NCBI GenBank assembly: GCA_024220505.1 | Contig: JAKZZE010000004.1 | Span: forward strand, 2,356,001 to 2,420,000 | Source: Rhizopus arrhizus | Taxonomy: Eukaryota; Mucoromycota; Mucoromycetes; Mucorales; Rhizopodaceae | Reading direction: 5' to 3' | Length of the DNA: 64,000 nucleotides | In this document: piece by piece, positions 22,942 through 36,355 of the stretch | Layout: each line of letters opens with the position of its first letter | Numbering within the stretch: the stretch's first letter is position 1 | Made by a program: the position numbers and the translations under genes | Notes under the pieces: model-generated | Databases searched by the model: none | Told to the model about the DNA's origin: nothing | Seen by the model: the letters and a program-made list of their open reading frames with translations, nothing else

Positions 22942-25222
22942 AAAAAAAGTGTTGGATGTTTGTGTGTGTAAATAACTGTACAGTTTTTTAAGTTGCTTGT
23001 GTCATCACCATGGTTACAAAACAAATAAATGAAATGTTTATCTCTTTTGTTTCTAAATTATAAGCCTTACAATGTGTTTCAAACAGGCTTAACGAAAAGG
23101 ATCTACAAAACGCCTTCAGAGAATAAAGGGGTGAAAAGCCAGATTTATCGGCATCTGCTTATTTTTCGCTTTCATTGACGTATTCTTCTCTTTTGAAAAG
23201 AAAGCTGAAAGATATGAGGATCAACTTCATTTGTCTTAGGTTATGTAGAGTGTAAAATAGATGGAGGTAACTTTACATTTTCTTCTGCAAGTATTTTCAT
23301 TTAAAGTAAAAAAAAAAAGGAGTAAGGTGGTGTGTGAATATCATTTATTTAAATTAATCATACATTTGTTTTAATTTTGGAAACAAAAAGAAAAAAGTTC
23401 ATGGAAAAGTAAATGTTCTTTTTATTATTATTATTCAAAGCGTTAAATTATATCCGTATTCGTAAAATCATAATTTTTGCTTTCTTCTAATTGAATCCAT
23501 GTGCCAACGCAACATCATATCCTCAGAAACCATAAAGCCAGCATAGAATAATGAATCGTGTATGGTCAAAGCTTGATCTTTAGTTTCCTTTTTTTATCTG
23601 CTTACTTATGAATCTTTGTTTAAATAATTTCAAAGATTATATCAATAGTCTGTATACGAAGCTTCTTACTTTTTCTGTGTATTTTTAGATTCTTATAAAC
23701 CATTTCTATCCCGTGATGTTTGATCATGATATCATCCTTACCACGTACTTTATCACCATATATAAATATCATTATTTTGGTTGCACCTCCTTTCTTGAAA
23801 CTATTACACCTAAATACAAAGAAGGAAAGGGAATGCTTGTATTGAACTACAAGAGTGAAACTAATTCAAGTAGATAGAAAAAAAAATATCTTTCATTTTT
23901 ATCCTCTTTTTCTTTCCTGTTTTCTATGTTTTAAAGCGATTTGAAATGCTCTGTTATGGACAATGGCACAAAATAAAGCTTTTTGTAAATATTGTAACAC
24001 CATCAATATTCAAATAAGGCCGTTTTTATTTGCATTTCTGATAGTGGTATCTAATGAAGTTTGATTTATTAAAAGGTTTTTAACAAGTATTACCATGCAA
24101 GTTATCAGTCAAGAGAGAACCGCGGTTAAGAATTATAAAAAATGTAAATGAGGACATGAAAGCAGAATTGATAGCTGAAACAAAAATACCGGTCTCAGCA
24201 GTAAAATATGATATTTAATAAATATTCAAAAAAGCAATATAGGCTGGTATATATAACACGTCTGTGATAGAAGATATTGCAAAGAAAAGAGAGTGCTACA
24301 GTAGCATAATTTGGGATAAGGAGTTGTAGATATGGTTAGAGCAAGTATATGTCTATTTATTGTTTGAGAAAAGAGCAAGATTGAATAAAGAGAGTTGTTT
24401 GTAGCAGCTAAATTTACAGTTGCTCTAATTAACTAAATACAGTCAAGATCATTTTGCAGAAGTATAAAAATCCATCATGCTTCATTATCAAATATCACAA
24501 AATAAGCTAATATACATATTCATAACAGCACAAGTACCCTATTGGTACTAATAGTAATCTGTAAATGTAATTTTTTCACGTTTAAATCTTATGTTCTTTA
24601 ACTTGAATTAAAATAAGAAAGGAAAAACTCAACTCCACAAAGACGCTTTCTTCCATAGGGAGAACCTAAGCATAGTAAATTTTTTCATGTTTAAGTTCGT
24701 TTTAAAGTCTTAAAGCTTTTTAGAACTGTATACGAGATTAGATTTTATTTATGTATTATGATCAAAGCGCATTTGAATTCAGAAAAAATTACATGCATTC
24801 TTTTATAAGCTATTGTATCTATTGTGCTTATTTGGAGAATGATTTAGATCATATATGCTTTTGTGCTATCACTTTATAAACCCGTGATACTAGAAATAAG
24901 TAAATCAGCCAAGAGTACAAAGTAGACCATGTACCAATAACAAGGATTGATATGAGCAGTCAAGACCGATTGTCTAAGAGGTCTTGGTTTGTTATAGAAA
25001 CACTATGATTTATTATTATACTCTTCTTGAGCTATAATTACAATGATTGCATATGCGCGTACACACTTTATGTATACACTCAAATCATTTTGGAAACATA
25101 AAAAAAGTATGAGAATTCAATCAGTCCACAGTGACAATAGGTTTCACAAATCCGGGACCAAACTCCGAATGTTCAATTTTCTTTTCACCCGCCCTTTTTT
25201 CTGCTTCCCTTTTTTTTTTTTT

Positions 25223-25254
<32 letters not shown>

Positions 25255-25358
25255 CTTCTTTACTTTTGTTCTTTATTCTTATATCCTAAAAAGGAGGGGT
25301 TTCACGTTCTTCTTCCTTTTTTTTCTCTTTTTAAAACTTATAATACCAAGCAGAAAAG
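22942..25358. other. Gene-poor AT-rich intergenic region
   Basis: 2.4 kb. No ORF with recognisable content and no tRNA or snRNA found by eye. Just before the kinase start there is a T run and a (CT)n repeat (about 25208-25248), probably part of its promoter. Confidence 0.45.
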
Positions 25359-28292
25359 ATGACTTTCTCACCTGCTCTTCCAATGGAAGAAAGTAACAAC
25401 TTGTTCATGAATTTTTCTCCTTCAAATACCGATGAACCAACTCCGTCTCGTCCACAACAGCGAGCTTATTCTGTCACTGCCATGCCGAGTGAATTACAAA
25501 AGTTGCGCAATCAAGAAACAGAGCAACTTCAGCAACAAGAAAAACATCGTCACAACCAACCTTGGTGGCAGTATTATTATCAACTTTATCATTATCAGCT
25601 ACCACCTGGAAGAAAGCCTACTGTGTTTGGACCTTATTTGTTATTACAAACTTTAGGGGAAGGCGAGTTTGGTAAAGTAAAGTTTGGCATAGAAATTAAA
25701 ACTGGACAAGAGGTAAGATAATAATAAAATGACAGTGATGTTCTTAACGTTTGTTAATATCAGGTAGCCATCAAATTGATCAGAAAAGATAATATCGACA
25801 CTTCATTACGTATGACCAAGGTTGAAAGAGAAATATCTGTGTTACGAGTAAAAACATAATTACACAATTCAAGTTTTTTTTTGTTTTTCATCATTTTTTA
25901 TTAGAAACTTCATCACCCAAACATTGTAGAATTATATGATGTGATTGAAACCGAAAAATATATTGGAATCATCTTACAATGTGCTACAGGAGGCGAACTA
26001 TTCGATTATATATTAGCTCATCGTTATCTAAAAGAAAAAGATGCCAGTCGATTATTTGCACAGTTGATGAGTGGTGTACATTATATGCATCAAAAACATA
26101 TTGTACACAGAGATCTTAAGCTTGTAAAGAAAAAAAAAAATCAAAACGCAATTTATTTTTAAAAAGAAGACGGGGCTCATTATTACCCAAATAGGAAAAC
26201 TTGCTTTTGGATAGAAATAGGAATGTACTGATCACAGATTTTGGTTTCGCCAATCAGTTTTCTTCAGCTTTGGATGATTTGATGTCAACTTCTTGTGGAT
26301 CTCCTTGCTATGCCGCTCCTGAACTTGTTATGAATCAAGGTGTCTACGTAGGTCCTGCGGTAGATATCTGGTCTTGTGGTGTAATACTATTTGCTATGCT
26401 TTGTGGTTACTTGCCTTATGATGATGATCCAGCAAATCCAGATAGTTATAACATCAACTTATTGTACAAATACATATTGAATACCCCATTAATATTTCCA
26501 GATTATATATCCAAAGAAGCTTGTGATTTACTTAGTCTCATGCTCGTACCAGATCCGGAAAAGAGATGTACCATGGAAACCATCATGGATCATCCGTGGT
26601 TAAGTGCCTACAGACATTTGTTTGTCGATGTAAAAGATGAGAAAAATAAAAAAGAAGGAGTAGTCATTGCAGCAGAAACAGATGAAACAGAAAACCATGA
26701 TTTGGCTGTAGTGCCTGAAAATGAGGATACCATTGAACAAGATCAAGCGATACCTAGTACAACAACGACCACAACTACCGCAACTACTACAACTGCAGAA
26801 GAAGAATCAAAACAAGATATTATTATGGAAGAAGCAGAACCAATAACTGAATCAACAGCATCAACATCGTCTGAACTAAAACAAGAAAAAACACAAGGGA
26901 CACAATCCTCAGAGACACAGCCAGAAGCACAGATAGAAAAACAACCCAAGGCACAGCCAAAAGTGCAATCAGAACCGAAGCAAGGGATTCAACCACCATC
27001 GGAGATCATACCTAAAAGCGAAACACCTATTCCCAAGCAAACCAAGTTATCCAAGAAGGGCACTAGCAAAGTTAGACCCAAGTCTACTGTCTCTTCTTCT
27101 ACAGAAAAGGTTCTTCATTTCCTTTCTGGTCACAGTAGCACGCCTAAACCAACACGTAACACGAATGAGAAGCGTACAAGACACATGTCTTTAGCAGAAG
27201 AGAATCCTCATTCATCTATCCTGCAAGCCAAATTCTTATCTAGCATGCAGCGTCGTGGTACAAGCAGCGGCCCAGCACCAAATTCCAGTGCGAGCACACC
27301 TTATAAGAGAAATCAGCCCAACCGATCAAGTGCAACTCCTCCTGTACGTCCATCTTCAACTGGCCCACGAAGGAAGACGTTAAGCCTTTTGGTTAACTCG
27401 ATGACTGACAATATCGCCCACAGACGTCAGCAACCGCAGCGTCTTTTAGAAACTCGGGCAGAAATATCACCTTCGGCCTCTGAACAGACCATGTCAGACA
27501 AAGATAAGCATCGTAGTGCTGGTAAAAAGTTTATTGACTGGTTTAAAAAGAAACCATTAAGTAAGTTTTATTACTATAACCACGCAAGGATCAAAACTAA
27601 TTTTGTAAAAAGGCACAGTAAATAAACCAAACAGTCAACCTCATCATGCTCGACCGACTGCTGCCTTCAACAACAGAACAAATGACCCCAAACTCCGTAC
27701 ACACCATGGTGCGGTAGATCAAGAGGCACTCACCTCAAGACCACCTACTCAAGTCTTTGTAGAGGTCAAACAAACCTTAAAATCAATGGGACTCGAGTTT
27801 AAACGAGACGGAGGTGAATACAAACTGAAATGTGTTCGACCCAAAAAGGCTCAACATCACCCGAACCCTCCACATAACCCCAACTTACGTATGTTATTGC
27901 GCAGATCAAGTAATACTCAACAGCAAGAACAAACAATAGCAGAAAGGAGTATTATATATGGAGAACCTTCTGTAGATCCTGGAGATGAAGTGAGATTTAG
28001 TATCGAACTTTGCAAGATAAAAAACCTGCCCGGGATTTATATTGTAGATATGCGTCGAATGAGAGGCAACGTTTGGGCTTACAAATATCTGTATCATACT
28101 TTGATGGATGCTTTACATCTTAAACAGGACGGTTATTTAAATCAACAAACTTCAATTGCCGAATCTGCTGTTGAAGAAGAGGAGCAAAAGATCGAGGAAA
28201 ACGATAAAAATAATAGAATAAGTACAGCTAGTAGTGGTGGAAGTATGGGTGCTCTGCTAGACACTAATAAAGAGACAATCACTACAGCTTAA
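25359..28292 (+). CDS. Ser/Thr protein kinase with KA1 domain (Kin1/MARK-like, CAMKL group)
   Basis: Five exons: 25359-25712, 25764-25847, 25905-26123, 26195-27560 and 27613-28292, all GT-AG with matching phase, giving 900 aa. Kinase domain ~92-350: glycine loop GEGEFGKVKFG (100-110), VAIK lysine (122), catalytic HRDLK (214-218), DFGFAN (DFG 234-236), and activation segment SCGSPCYAAPE. A long Glu/Thr/Ser/Gln-rich linker with basic patches follows. The C-terminal ~120 residues (from VFVEVKQTLKSMG to VWAYKYLYHTLMDALHL) are a kinase-associated KA1 domain, which binds anionic phospholipids and restrains the kinase. Yeast Kin1/Kin2 and animal MARKs act in polarity and exocytosis; the same role here is inference. 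A short acidic tail follows KA1. Confidence 0.88.
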
Positions 28293-28433
28293 GCCGCATT
28301 GACGTCAGTATATAGTACCCTTTCATATTATCTCATACACAAAAAAATAAAATCATACACTTGTTTTTTAAAATGTAGAAATACTATTTATTATATATAA
28401 CATATTCTTTTTTTTTGCATATCAGACAACTAT

Positions 28434-29847
28434 TTACAATTCATCACGAGCACCGTGTTTTCTCCAATATTCAATGAGTTCTTCAAAAGATTTCAGTTGA
28501 GCATCAATTTCAGCAGCCGTTTGTACTTTGGTTTGAGATAAATATTGACGAATAGTATGAATCGAATGTGCAATTGTATCCTTGGTCATGTCCTTCTTGT
28601 CATTGAATGTCTTTGAGATATAATTCTGAATCCATTCAAGATGAGCATCTGTATAACCAAGCTTTCGATAGGATTCTAATTCCTTTTGACGCCAGTAGTG
28701 ACCAAATGAGTCCTTGGCATCACTGACACCTTGAGGAACTCTGGATCGTAAGATTGTATCAGATTCACTAGAAGCATCAGCAGCTGAACTGGCAGCAGAC
28801 GAAACAGCGCTACTAACAGAGGCAGATCGAGCCTTGAGAGGGCTCATGACAGCCTGATAAACGTTGCTACCTGTGTCCATGAGATATTGACTAGCACGCC
28901 ACAACATATTTTGGGTTTTATCAGTAGTTTCGCTTGCATAGTCCATGGCAAAGATCTTGTAAGCGGTCACTTCATCTCTTATAGAGTTAATTAATTCTTC
29001 AGCTTGGCCTTCCTTAAGCTTGGCGTTTTTTTCAATATCCCTTGACAGTTTGCTCCACCAGTTGGCATCACCTAATTTGGAGAGTTTTGAAGAGGAGCTA
29101 CTGCTGGTAGAGATGGCTTGCTTCAATGTATCAACAATGCTTGCAATTTGATCTTTTGTCAATTCTTTGTTCTGTTCCAAACGTGTTGTGATGGTTGATT
29201 TGAGCCATGTGTGATAAGAGTCTTCCGGAAAGAGGTCAGAGGTTGAGGGGACTATTCCCAAAAGACGTTGGTACCAACTAGGACGAGTAAAGCTATCTTG
29301 AATATCATTGGCAAGTTCCTTAAATTGAGCCTCCGTAATGATCTTTTGTTGAACCGCCTTGTGTTGCAACCTGTCAAGTGTTTGCTTAACCTTGTCATAT
29401 GTCAAACTACCACTCAATTCCAATTGTTTCAAGCCGTGCTGAAGATCATTGGTCAAAGCGTTCACATTCTCTGTTGACAACTTGTAGCTATCTGTTAGCT
29501 TAAGTTTGGCAGCATCAATCATCCTGTTGACCATATCTGTTTTGTTGTTGATGAACGTGTTGGTGTTGGCCAAGGCTGCATGATGGTATCTCTTAGCAGT
29601 ATCCAAGATACTCTCATCGTTTGCACTTTTGTCGTATACAATGTGATATTTATTGAGATAGGCTTGTGCTTGATCCTTGGTCCATTGACTGATATCCTCT
29701 ACAGAGTTTGCGCCTTGAACTATATATAATGTTAGCTTTTTTTTATGAAAACAAGATACTTTTTCTGATTTTACCTCGAGCTTGTGCTTCAGTAGCAAGT
29801 AGGACAAGACATGCATAATAGGCTAAAGGAAGTGCTGTTAATTTCAT
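28434..29847 (-). CDS. Ish1/Msc1-like ER or nuclear-envelope protein ending in RDEL
   Basis: Two exons: 29847-29775 and 29719-28434 (phase 1), 452 aa. The real start is MKLTALPLAYYACLVLL, a signal peptide with likely cleavage after TEAQA. Downstream are repeated ~40-residue helix-extension-helix (Ish1-type) motifs: SVEDISQWTKDQAQAYLNKY, then similar WYQRLL and YHTWLKSTIT segments, WWSKLSRDIEKN and LEWIQNYIS. The last four residues, RDEL, are a KDEL-type ER retrieval signal. S. pombe Ish1 and S. cerevisiae Msc1 are the nearest known proteins, located at the nuclear envelope/ER. The signal peptide plus RDEL points to a soluble ER-lumenal or perinuclear protein. It converges on the kinase gene, 141 bp apart. 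Confidence 0.82.
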
Positions 29848-32800
29848 AATGGCTTTTATAAGAGTTGGATTAGATAATAATAGAAAAAGAAAGGGTTATT
29901 CTTTTAGCTTACAGCTTATATAAGTTATTTCATGCAGAAAGGATTGAATGAAGTCATTGTTATGAAGATTTGTGCAAATAAAACAGTCCCGTTTACTTGT
30001 TATGGAAACCTCATATTTGGCCATTTTTGTTTTCATTTGAAGTATAGCTTAAGATACATGTGTAACGATGATGGGAGATAGCATCAAGAGTACATCATTA
30101 TAGTTTATTTCCTTTCACTGAAAAAACACTCCACCGTATAAACAAAAGATACTTTCTGCGTCATTCCTATCAATCTGATCTTAGGGAACTTTTTAGCAAC
30201 TGTATATCAATTATGAGTACATTGCTGCCAGTACTGATTTGTAGGTTTCCACACCTTAGTTTCTGTTTTTTTATTATTCCATTTATGGATTTATAATTTC
30301 CAAGTTGCGGTTTAAGTAAGCTTATCATCTCAAAGCTTAATGAATAAACTGTTTTGATATGGCCAAAAATAGATATATGTGGAAGAGGACCAAATATAAT
30401 TCGTAATTATATCGTAAAAGCATATCATAAAAAAAGAATTATTACATTAGCTTTTGAAAAGGTGGCACTTTGATCTATTTGGAAACGAAATATAAAATAT
30501 TATTTATTTGGCATTACTTTTCTTTTAGCTTGTCTGATTCTCAGCAATTGAATTCTTAGAAGCATGACGTTGAATTTGTAAATACAAGATTGACCATTAT
30601 CAAGCATCTTTCTATTCTTAATATCAACTCCACGACTTAAAGAAAGGAAGAAAAAAAAAATAACTAAACAGGGGAATTAGGCAAGCATAAAAATATAACT
30701 TTAAGGAATAGATAACATTATGCCATAACGTCCTTCTATGAAAAGTTTATTTTAATTCATCTATGTAGATTGTGTAGGTCTTTAAAAGGGTTGCTCTCTG
30801 TATAATAAATTACTCCTGTATATTTTAAATATTTAACGAATATTTACAAGCTCTTACTGCTCCATTGTTTTCTTGAGGGCTCAGTTCAAGAATAGAAAAA
30901 ATATATGCTTATGTTGGTCATTTTTCAAAAGAATATGTTGCGGTTTATCATTGGATTAACTGAACTTCTTGCTGGCAAACTCAATGAAAACTTCTCTTCC
31001 AAGAATGACAATGCTAGCTTATAAAACATATATCATGTAATTGCGAAGAAATTTATCTTTGTTAGTTTATTGAGGTCTCCATGGTATAATTCTGTAAACC
31101 TAACATAAATAAATAATTGCTAAGGTTATCAAATTTGGCTTTTATATGGTTTCTCTTTAGAAGATACCAGCTATGACATTATAACTTCTTTTCCAGTCTC
31201 CAGGAATATATTTGTAATCACATTATAGGTGAAACCGCATATCCAGTGCAAATAACGGAAAAGTACCTCAATGACAACAGTTTAGCCATCAACGGAAGCT
31301 TATCTTTATAAGCTTTTGCTGTTTCTCCACGTAATTATCAAATTAATGTGGATTAATATTCAATATGTACTCAACTCAAAATCAATTGAATTAATAAACC
31401 GCCTTTTATTGCTTTATTCAAAAAGTATGTATTGATAGAAAATGTCAATATCCTTTCAAGTTGATCAAAGAGTGTCTGCAATTGATTATTTAGTGCTTTT
31501 TGGGCATTTAGATTAAGTTTCTGAGAGTTGATATATTACTCAGTTTCATTTTGAGCATTATATATTGTCTGTCCATAACAAGATAGTTTTTGTATCCAAG
31601 TATGCATCCCCCCATCGCAATTAAAATTTGTATCACCTGTGTAAACCAATACACACTTAACATACATTAAGAATGTAGCTATAAACGTATTAAATTGCTG
31701 ACAATTTGAAATTTGGTGGAGTATTGCACATGTTCAAAGCTAGAAACTGTGTGGTTGACATTTTAAGTATCGTTTAAATACCACCGACGACTATCAGGTC
31801 AACAATAAACCAATACAAAAAAATCGGCTCAATGTTTCTAGAAAAGAGTGCAGGGAAACCCAGGGGTACAACTAAAAGTGCATAAAAACATCTGGAAGTG
31901 ACAGTATACAAGCTTTTCCAAAAGCTTTGCTACAGTAGATCCTCTTAATTTAAAATAGTAATCAAATGTGCAAAATACTATTTGCAATTTGAAATGTCAT
32001 TTATAATAGAAAATCAGAATTGAAAAAAAAAAAATGTGTTCATCTTGGATTTAATAAAATGTTTAGTTGAAAAAACGGCAGAGATTCATAGAAAGACAAT
32101 GCATATCAATTCATTTAGCAGTCTTTACTATTGTATTTTAATCAAATATCTCGGTCACTTCAAACAGCAGCTAAAGTATTATAATATTAAAAACTTTACC
32201 TTTTCATGCAGTTGCTTGTAGTATTTTTAGCTTATGGAGACTGTATTGAAAACATACTTTTGAAGATTCACCTTTTTGACCAAATGAAGCAGTAGCAAGT
32301 GTTACAATACTGTTCAGACAAAACAACCAAGAAAATTTATACCATCAGGGAATGCATAAATTTCATAATTTAACATTTTGTTAGCTTATTGTTCTTTAAT
32401 TTGTAACAGTACCCGTCTAGAATAAACTTCCATATAAATAAAAAAATAAGTCACAGTGTTATTCAAAATACACCAATAAAAAATTCCATTTATAACTTAA
32501 TCAAGAAACCAATGTAGTCAATTGTGTCAAAATGATCTCACTGCTAAACAAAGACAATTTAGAATATCAATTCATTTTTGTGTTGACCCAAATACAAATG
32601 TTACACAATGGCCCTTAAAAAATGTCGTGCCATAAAAATCAGACGTTGCACCTCTGAAGTATCTTTGTGGTTATATTTCAAGTGAACTTCCCAATTTATG
32701 CTTATTGTTCTTAGTGATCGTACTTCACTTTAATTGATACTATTAGATTAACATAGGACTGTCTCTAGAGCCTACAGTTAGATATTTCACTGAAATATCA

Positions 32801-33561
32801 GCCTATTTTCATTAAAGTAACTGACATTCATCGAGCTACAAAAAGGTAAATGAGAAAACTATGTCAGGCGAATCCCAGCCGCTCTGCCTGTAAAAAGTGA
32901 AGACAGTTTGAACAAAATATGAATAAAGAAACCGATTCGTATCTTTGGGATCGATATCAATCTTTTTGAAAAAATATCGCGCCACAAAAAGATAACTTTG
33001 AGATGGAATTAATAATAATAATAATAAAAAAAGAGTATGTTAAAGGCTTGCTTTTGTTAGCAGAATTGACCTATGAATAGCAGCTCTAAAATCATATTCG
33101 TTATCCACAATTTATTTACAAGCTTATGTATATCTAGTGCTCTGAAAGGACAAGTTCAAGGTAATAAGAAATATATCAAAAAATCGTCTGACTTCGTTTT
33201 CGGCCCCAAAGTTTGCCCAACTTTCGTTTTTGAGCTAGCAAAGCTAATAAGAATAGTAAGTTCTTTACAGTGGAATTTATCTAATAATATATTATGGATG
33301 TATAACTAAAACAAACGATATGTATTTTGGTACCATATCAATATAGAGTATACTCAATTTGAGTTCTTCACATTAATAGATGATTACATATTAAAGAGAT
33401 CCATATATGCACATGTCCTTCCCCAAATACCATTCACCCCAGAGACGCTCAACAATTGTATTAAAAGTAATAGATTACAATTTTTTTCTTGTTTCCCGAA
33501 ATTATATATAAAAGCTGCTAACTTCAGCTTCTTAATATCCTTTTTTATTTCTATTCATAAA
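29848..33561. other. Large AT-rich gene-poor region
   Basis: 3.7 kb with stops in all frames, no open frame above ~80 codons and no motif. I looked for tRNA B-box (GGTTCGA), snRNA signatures and terminal repeats without success. The ~200 bp before 33562 probably hold the OLE1 promoter: TATATATAAA near 33504-33513, close to the ATG. Confidence 0.45.
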
Positions 33562-34929
33562 ATGTCGGCAACGGAAACACAAGTAGTCTACGAAAAGCAA
33601 AAGTTTCCACCCTATGCTTACACAAAAACCGAAAATCGCCAACCTCCTATGGTTAATACCGATTTGCCCCCTTTGTTTGACGAGCCTACGACGTTAAAGA
33701 ACTTTACGAAACATGTCAATTGGTTCCAAACCATTCTACTCACCTCAACACCTCTACTGGCTATTTATTATGCTTCTAAGACACATTTACAGACCAAAAC
33801 ACTTTATTGGACAGTATTGTATTATTTTGCTACTGCTCTTGGTATTACGGCTGGTTATCATCGTTATTGGGCTCATAGGTCTTATGAGTGTACTAAATTA
33901 ACACAAATCTTCTTATGCTTGGCTGGTTCTGGTGCATTTGAAGGATCCATTCAGTGGTGGTCTCGTGGACACCGAGCACACCATCGATGGACAGACTCAG
34001 ACAAGGATCCCTACGCTGCACCTCGCGGTTTCTTTTTTTCTCATATGGGCTGGATGCTGATTAACAGACCAAAAAGCAGAATTGGGTATGCAGACACGGC
34101 TGATTTGAGATCTGATCCTCTCGTGCAATTCCAACACAGATACTATCTTTATTTTGCAACTTTTATGACCTTCATCTTCCCTTCCTTAGTTGCTGGTTTC
34201 GGCTGGGGTGACTTCAAGGGTGGCTTTGTCTTTGCTGGCCTCTGTCGTCTGGTCTTTGTCCATCATGCTACCTTTTGTGTAAATTCCTTGGCACACTACA
34301 TTGGCGACACACCTTACGATGATTTTCATACTCCCAAGAATTCGTGGATTACGGCCATTGTTACTTGCGGTGAAGGTTACCACAACTTTCATCACGAATT
34401 TCCTCAAGATTATCGAAATGCAATTCTTTGGAATCAGTATGACCCTACTAAATGGTTCATCAAGGCTTTGAGCTATTTGGGTATGACTTATGATTTGATA
34501 ACATTCCCTGCCAATGAGATTCAAAAAGGCCAAGTTCAAATGTTGGAAAAGCAAGTAGATGAAATCAAGAGAAAGCTAAAATTCGGCAAGTCTTTGAATG
34601 ACTTACCTGTTTACACTTTGCAAAAATTCCAAGAGATAGTGGCTAATGAAAATAAGAAATGGATTGTTTTAGATGGTATGATTTACGACGTAGAGAAATT
34701 TAATCATCCAGGAGGTATAAAGTACTTGGAATTTGGTATTGGTAGAGACATGACGAAATCCTTTAACGGTGGAGTTTACAATCACTCAAATGCGGCTCGT
34801 AATTTGCTATCAAGTATGCGTATAGGTATCATTCAAGGTTCAGATGTGCACCTTATGGGAACAGCAGTTTCTCAACAAGCAAAAGCCAATGAATATGATG
34901 CGTCATTTGAGCCCATAAAGAAACGTTAA
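33562..34929 (+). CDS. OLE1: Acyl-CoA delta-9 fatty acid desaturase fused to cytochrome b5
   Basis: Single exon, 455 aa. Three histidine boxes bind the di-iron centre: HRYWAH (100-105), HRAHH (137-141) and HNFHH (274-278). Four hydrophobic spans lie between and around them. The C-terminal ~110 residues are a cytochrome b5 domain with heme ligands in HPGG (His382) and YNHSN (His408). The enzyme inserts the cis-9 double bond into palmitoyl- and stearoyl-CoA in the ER, and the fused b5 supplies electrons. Length and order match fungal Ole1. A TATATATAAA box lies about 50 bp before the ATG. An AATAAA signal (34970-34975) and a 30-base T tract (34995-35024) follow the gene. Confidence 0.96.
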   Translation: MSATETQVVYEKQKFPPYAYTKTENRQPPMVNTDLPPLFDEPTTLKNFTKHVNWFQTILLTSTPLLAIYYASKTHLQTKTLYWTVLYYFATALGITAGYHRYWAHRSYECTKLTQIFLCLAGSGAFEGSIQWWSRGHRAHHRWTDSDKDPYAAPRGFFFSHMGWMLINRPKSRIGYADTADLRSDPLVQFQHRYYLYFATFMTFIFPSLVAGFGWGDFKGGFVFAGLCRLVFVHHATFCVNSLAHYIGDTPYDDFHTPKNSWITAIVTCGEGYHNFHHEFPQDYRNAILWNQYDPTKWFIKALSYLGMTYDLITFPANEIQKGQVQMLEKQVDEIKRKLKFGKSLNDLPVYTLQKFQEIVANENKKWIVLDGMIYDVEKFNHPGGIKYLEFGIGRDMTKSFNGGVYNHSNAARNLLSSMRIGIIQGSDVHLMGTAVSQQAKANEYDASFEPIKKR

Positions 34930-34992
34930 TATTTTTCTGTGATCATTCATTTTTATCATTTTCTTCATTCAATAAACATAATATTTCATGTT

Positions 34993-35027
<35 letters not shown>

Positions 35028-35080
35028 TTCAACGCAACGACATTGAACTATTATTTATTATATGCGAAAGAAGTTTTTTT

Positions 35081-36015
35081 TTACATGACATTACAGTTTT
35101 CTAAGTCCTTTATATCTGGTACAGCATTGGGATTACCAAAATTCATACCAGGCGCCATTTCATCTAATAATTCTGCAGGCGGTTGACCTAGATCTTGCAT
35201 TTTTGTCATCAAATCCATAACATTTTTTGCTTGTACCTCATTCTTTTCATCAAAGCCTGGTGCTTCATATATTGCAACGATTTGCTGACATATCGCTTGC
35301 TGTTGTCTGTATTTATCATAATCTTCTGCCTTTACCTTATCTTTATTGTTTTCTAACCACTCTGGGTATTTTTGCGATAAATCCTTCATTGGTTCATATA
35401 ATAACTCTTTCGACATCAATTGGCTCATCATTCCTTCTAATACGTTTTCAAATTCGCCATTGTCGGCTAACGATTCCATCTGTTTCATCAATTCGGCCAT
35501 AAAAGCATCTTCTGAATCTTCAGCAATAGATGACTGTGTACAGCCTCAGTTATTTTTCTCCTAAAAAGAAAAAAAAAAAAAGGTCCTTACATCTATCTCT
35601 TTTGAGCTGTCTTTTAATTTATCCATTGTTTTTCCAATAGCTTCTTGAAAACTTTGTGGTTGCGTTGTCTTGGAGGCTTCTCTGTTTTTCTCAGGGGTAT
35701 CAAAGGAGGCCCAGACCTTTTCAAATGTATTCTTCATTTCTCCTTCTTGCTCAAATTGACCCATCAAGCGTTCCATTCCGGCGGCTAATTGCTTTGCAAA
35801 TTCGTCGTTATCCATCAGGTCGTCCAAATCCTCTTCTTTTTCTTCAGTAATTGCCGTCTTTGTTTTTGGTTTCTCTGTCGTCTGGTTCATGTTGTCCAGA
35901 ACATCTATGGATTATTAATATTTTTTTCTTCCTTCTTGTTTTAATATGAAACTGGATTAATACCGTCTAGCAAGTCGTCAATATCAGAGTCATCTGTGTG
36001 TGTTTCTTTAGACAT
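35081..36015 (-). CDS. PEX19: Peroxisomal membrane-protein chaperone/receptor Pex19
   Basis: Three exons: 36015-35964, 35904-35591 and 35533-35081, giving 272 aa. The N-terminus (DSDIDDLLDDVLDNM) matches the acidic Pex3-binding helix. The C-terminal half (FENVLEGMMSQLMSKELLYEPMKDL, YPEWL, QYE-type IYEAPGF) is the helical mPTS-binding domain. The protein ends NCNVM, that is a CaaX box (CNVM) for farnesylation, as in yeast and animal Pex19. It binds newly made peroxisomal membrane proteins in the cytosol and docks at Pex3. It converges on OLE1 (152 bp) and diverges from the 102-aa gene at 36356. Confidence 0.93.
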
Positions 36016-36355
36016 GTTTGTAATCAAATATAAAGAAAGAGTTGTGCATTTGAGAAATAGACTGAGTCAGAAAAAAAATCTTTTAAGGGCAAATGGGTCA
36101 AGCATGTGAATTTCCAATTTAAATATGGGGAATCCCGTTTATTCTCCCAGACCAAGATTTCCAAATTCAGCCAGCTTACATCATTTTATCCTTAGATTCC
36201 CTTATGACGTTTCTTTTTTATATGTCATGATGATATTTTGAGTGTGTGAACAAATTGACTGGGGTTACATTTTATTATTTTATGCAGCCAGCAAACGTAT
36301 ATAAGCCTTATACTAGATTTCTCTTTTTTTTTTTTCTTTATTAAAATATTTAAAT
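36016..36355. promoter_or_regulatory. Shared divergent promoter region
   Basis: 340 bp between the PEX19 start (-) and the start of the 102-aa gene (+). A T run at about 36324-36336 precedes the plus-strand ATG. No individual operator can be assigned. Confidence 0.35.
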
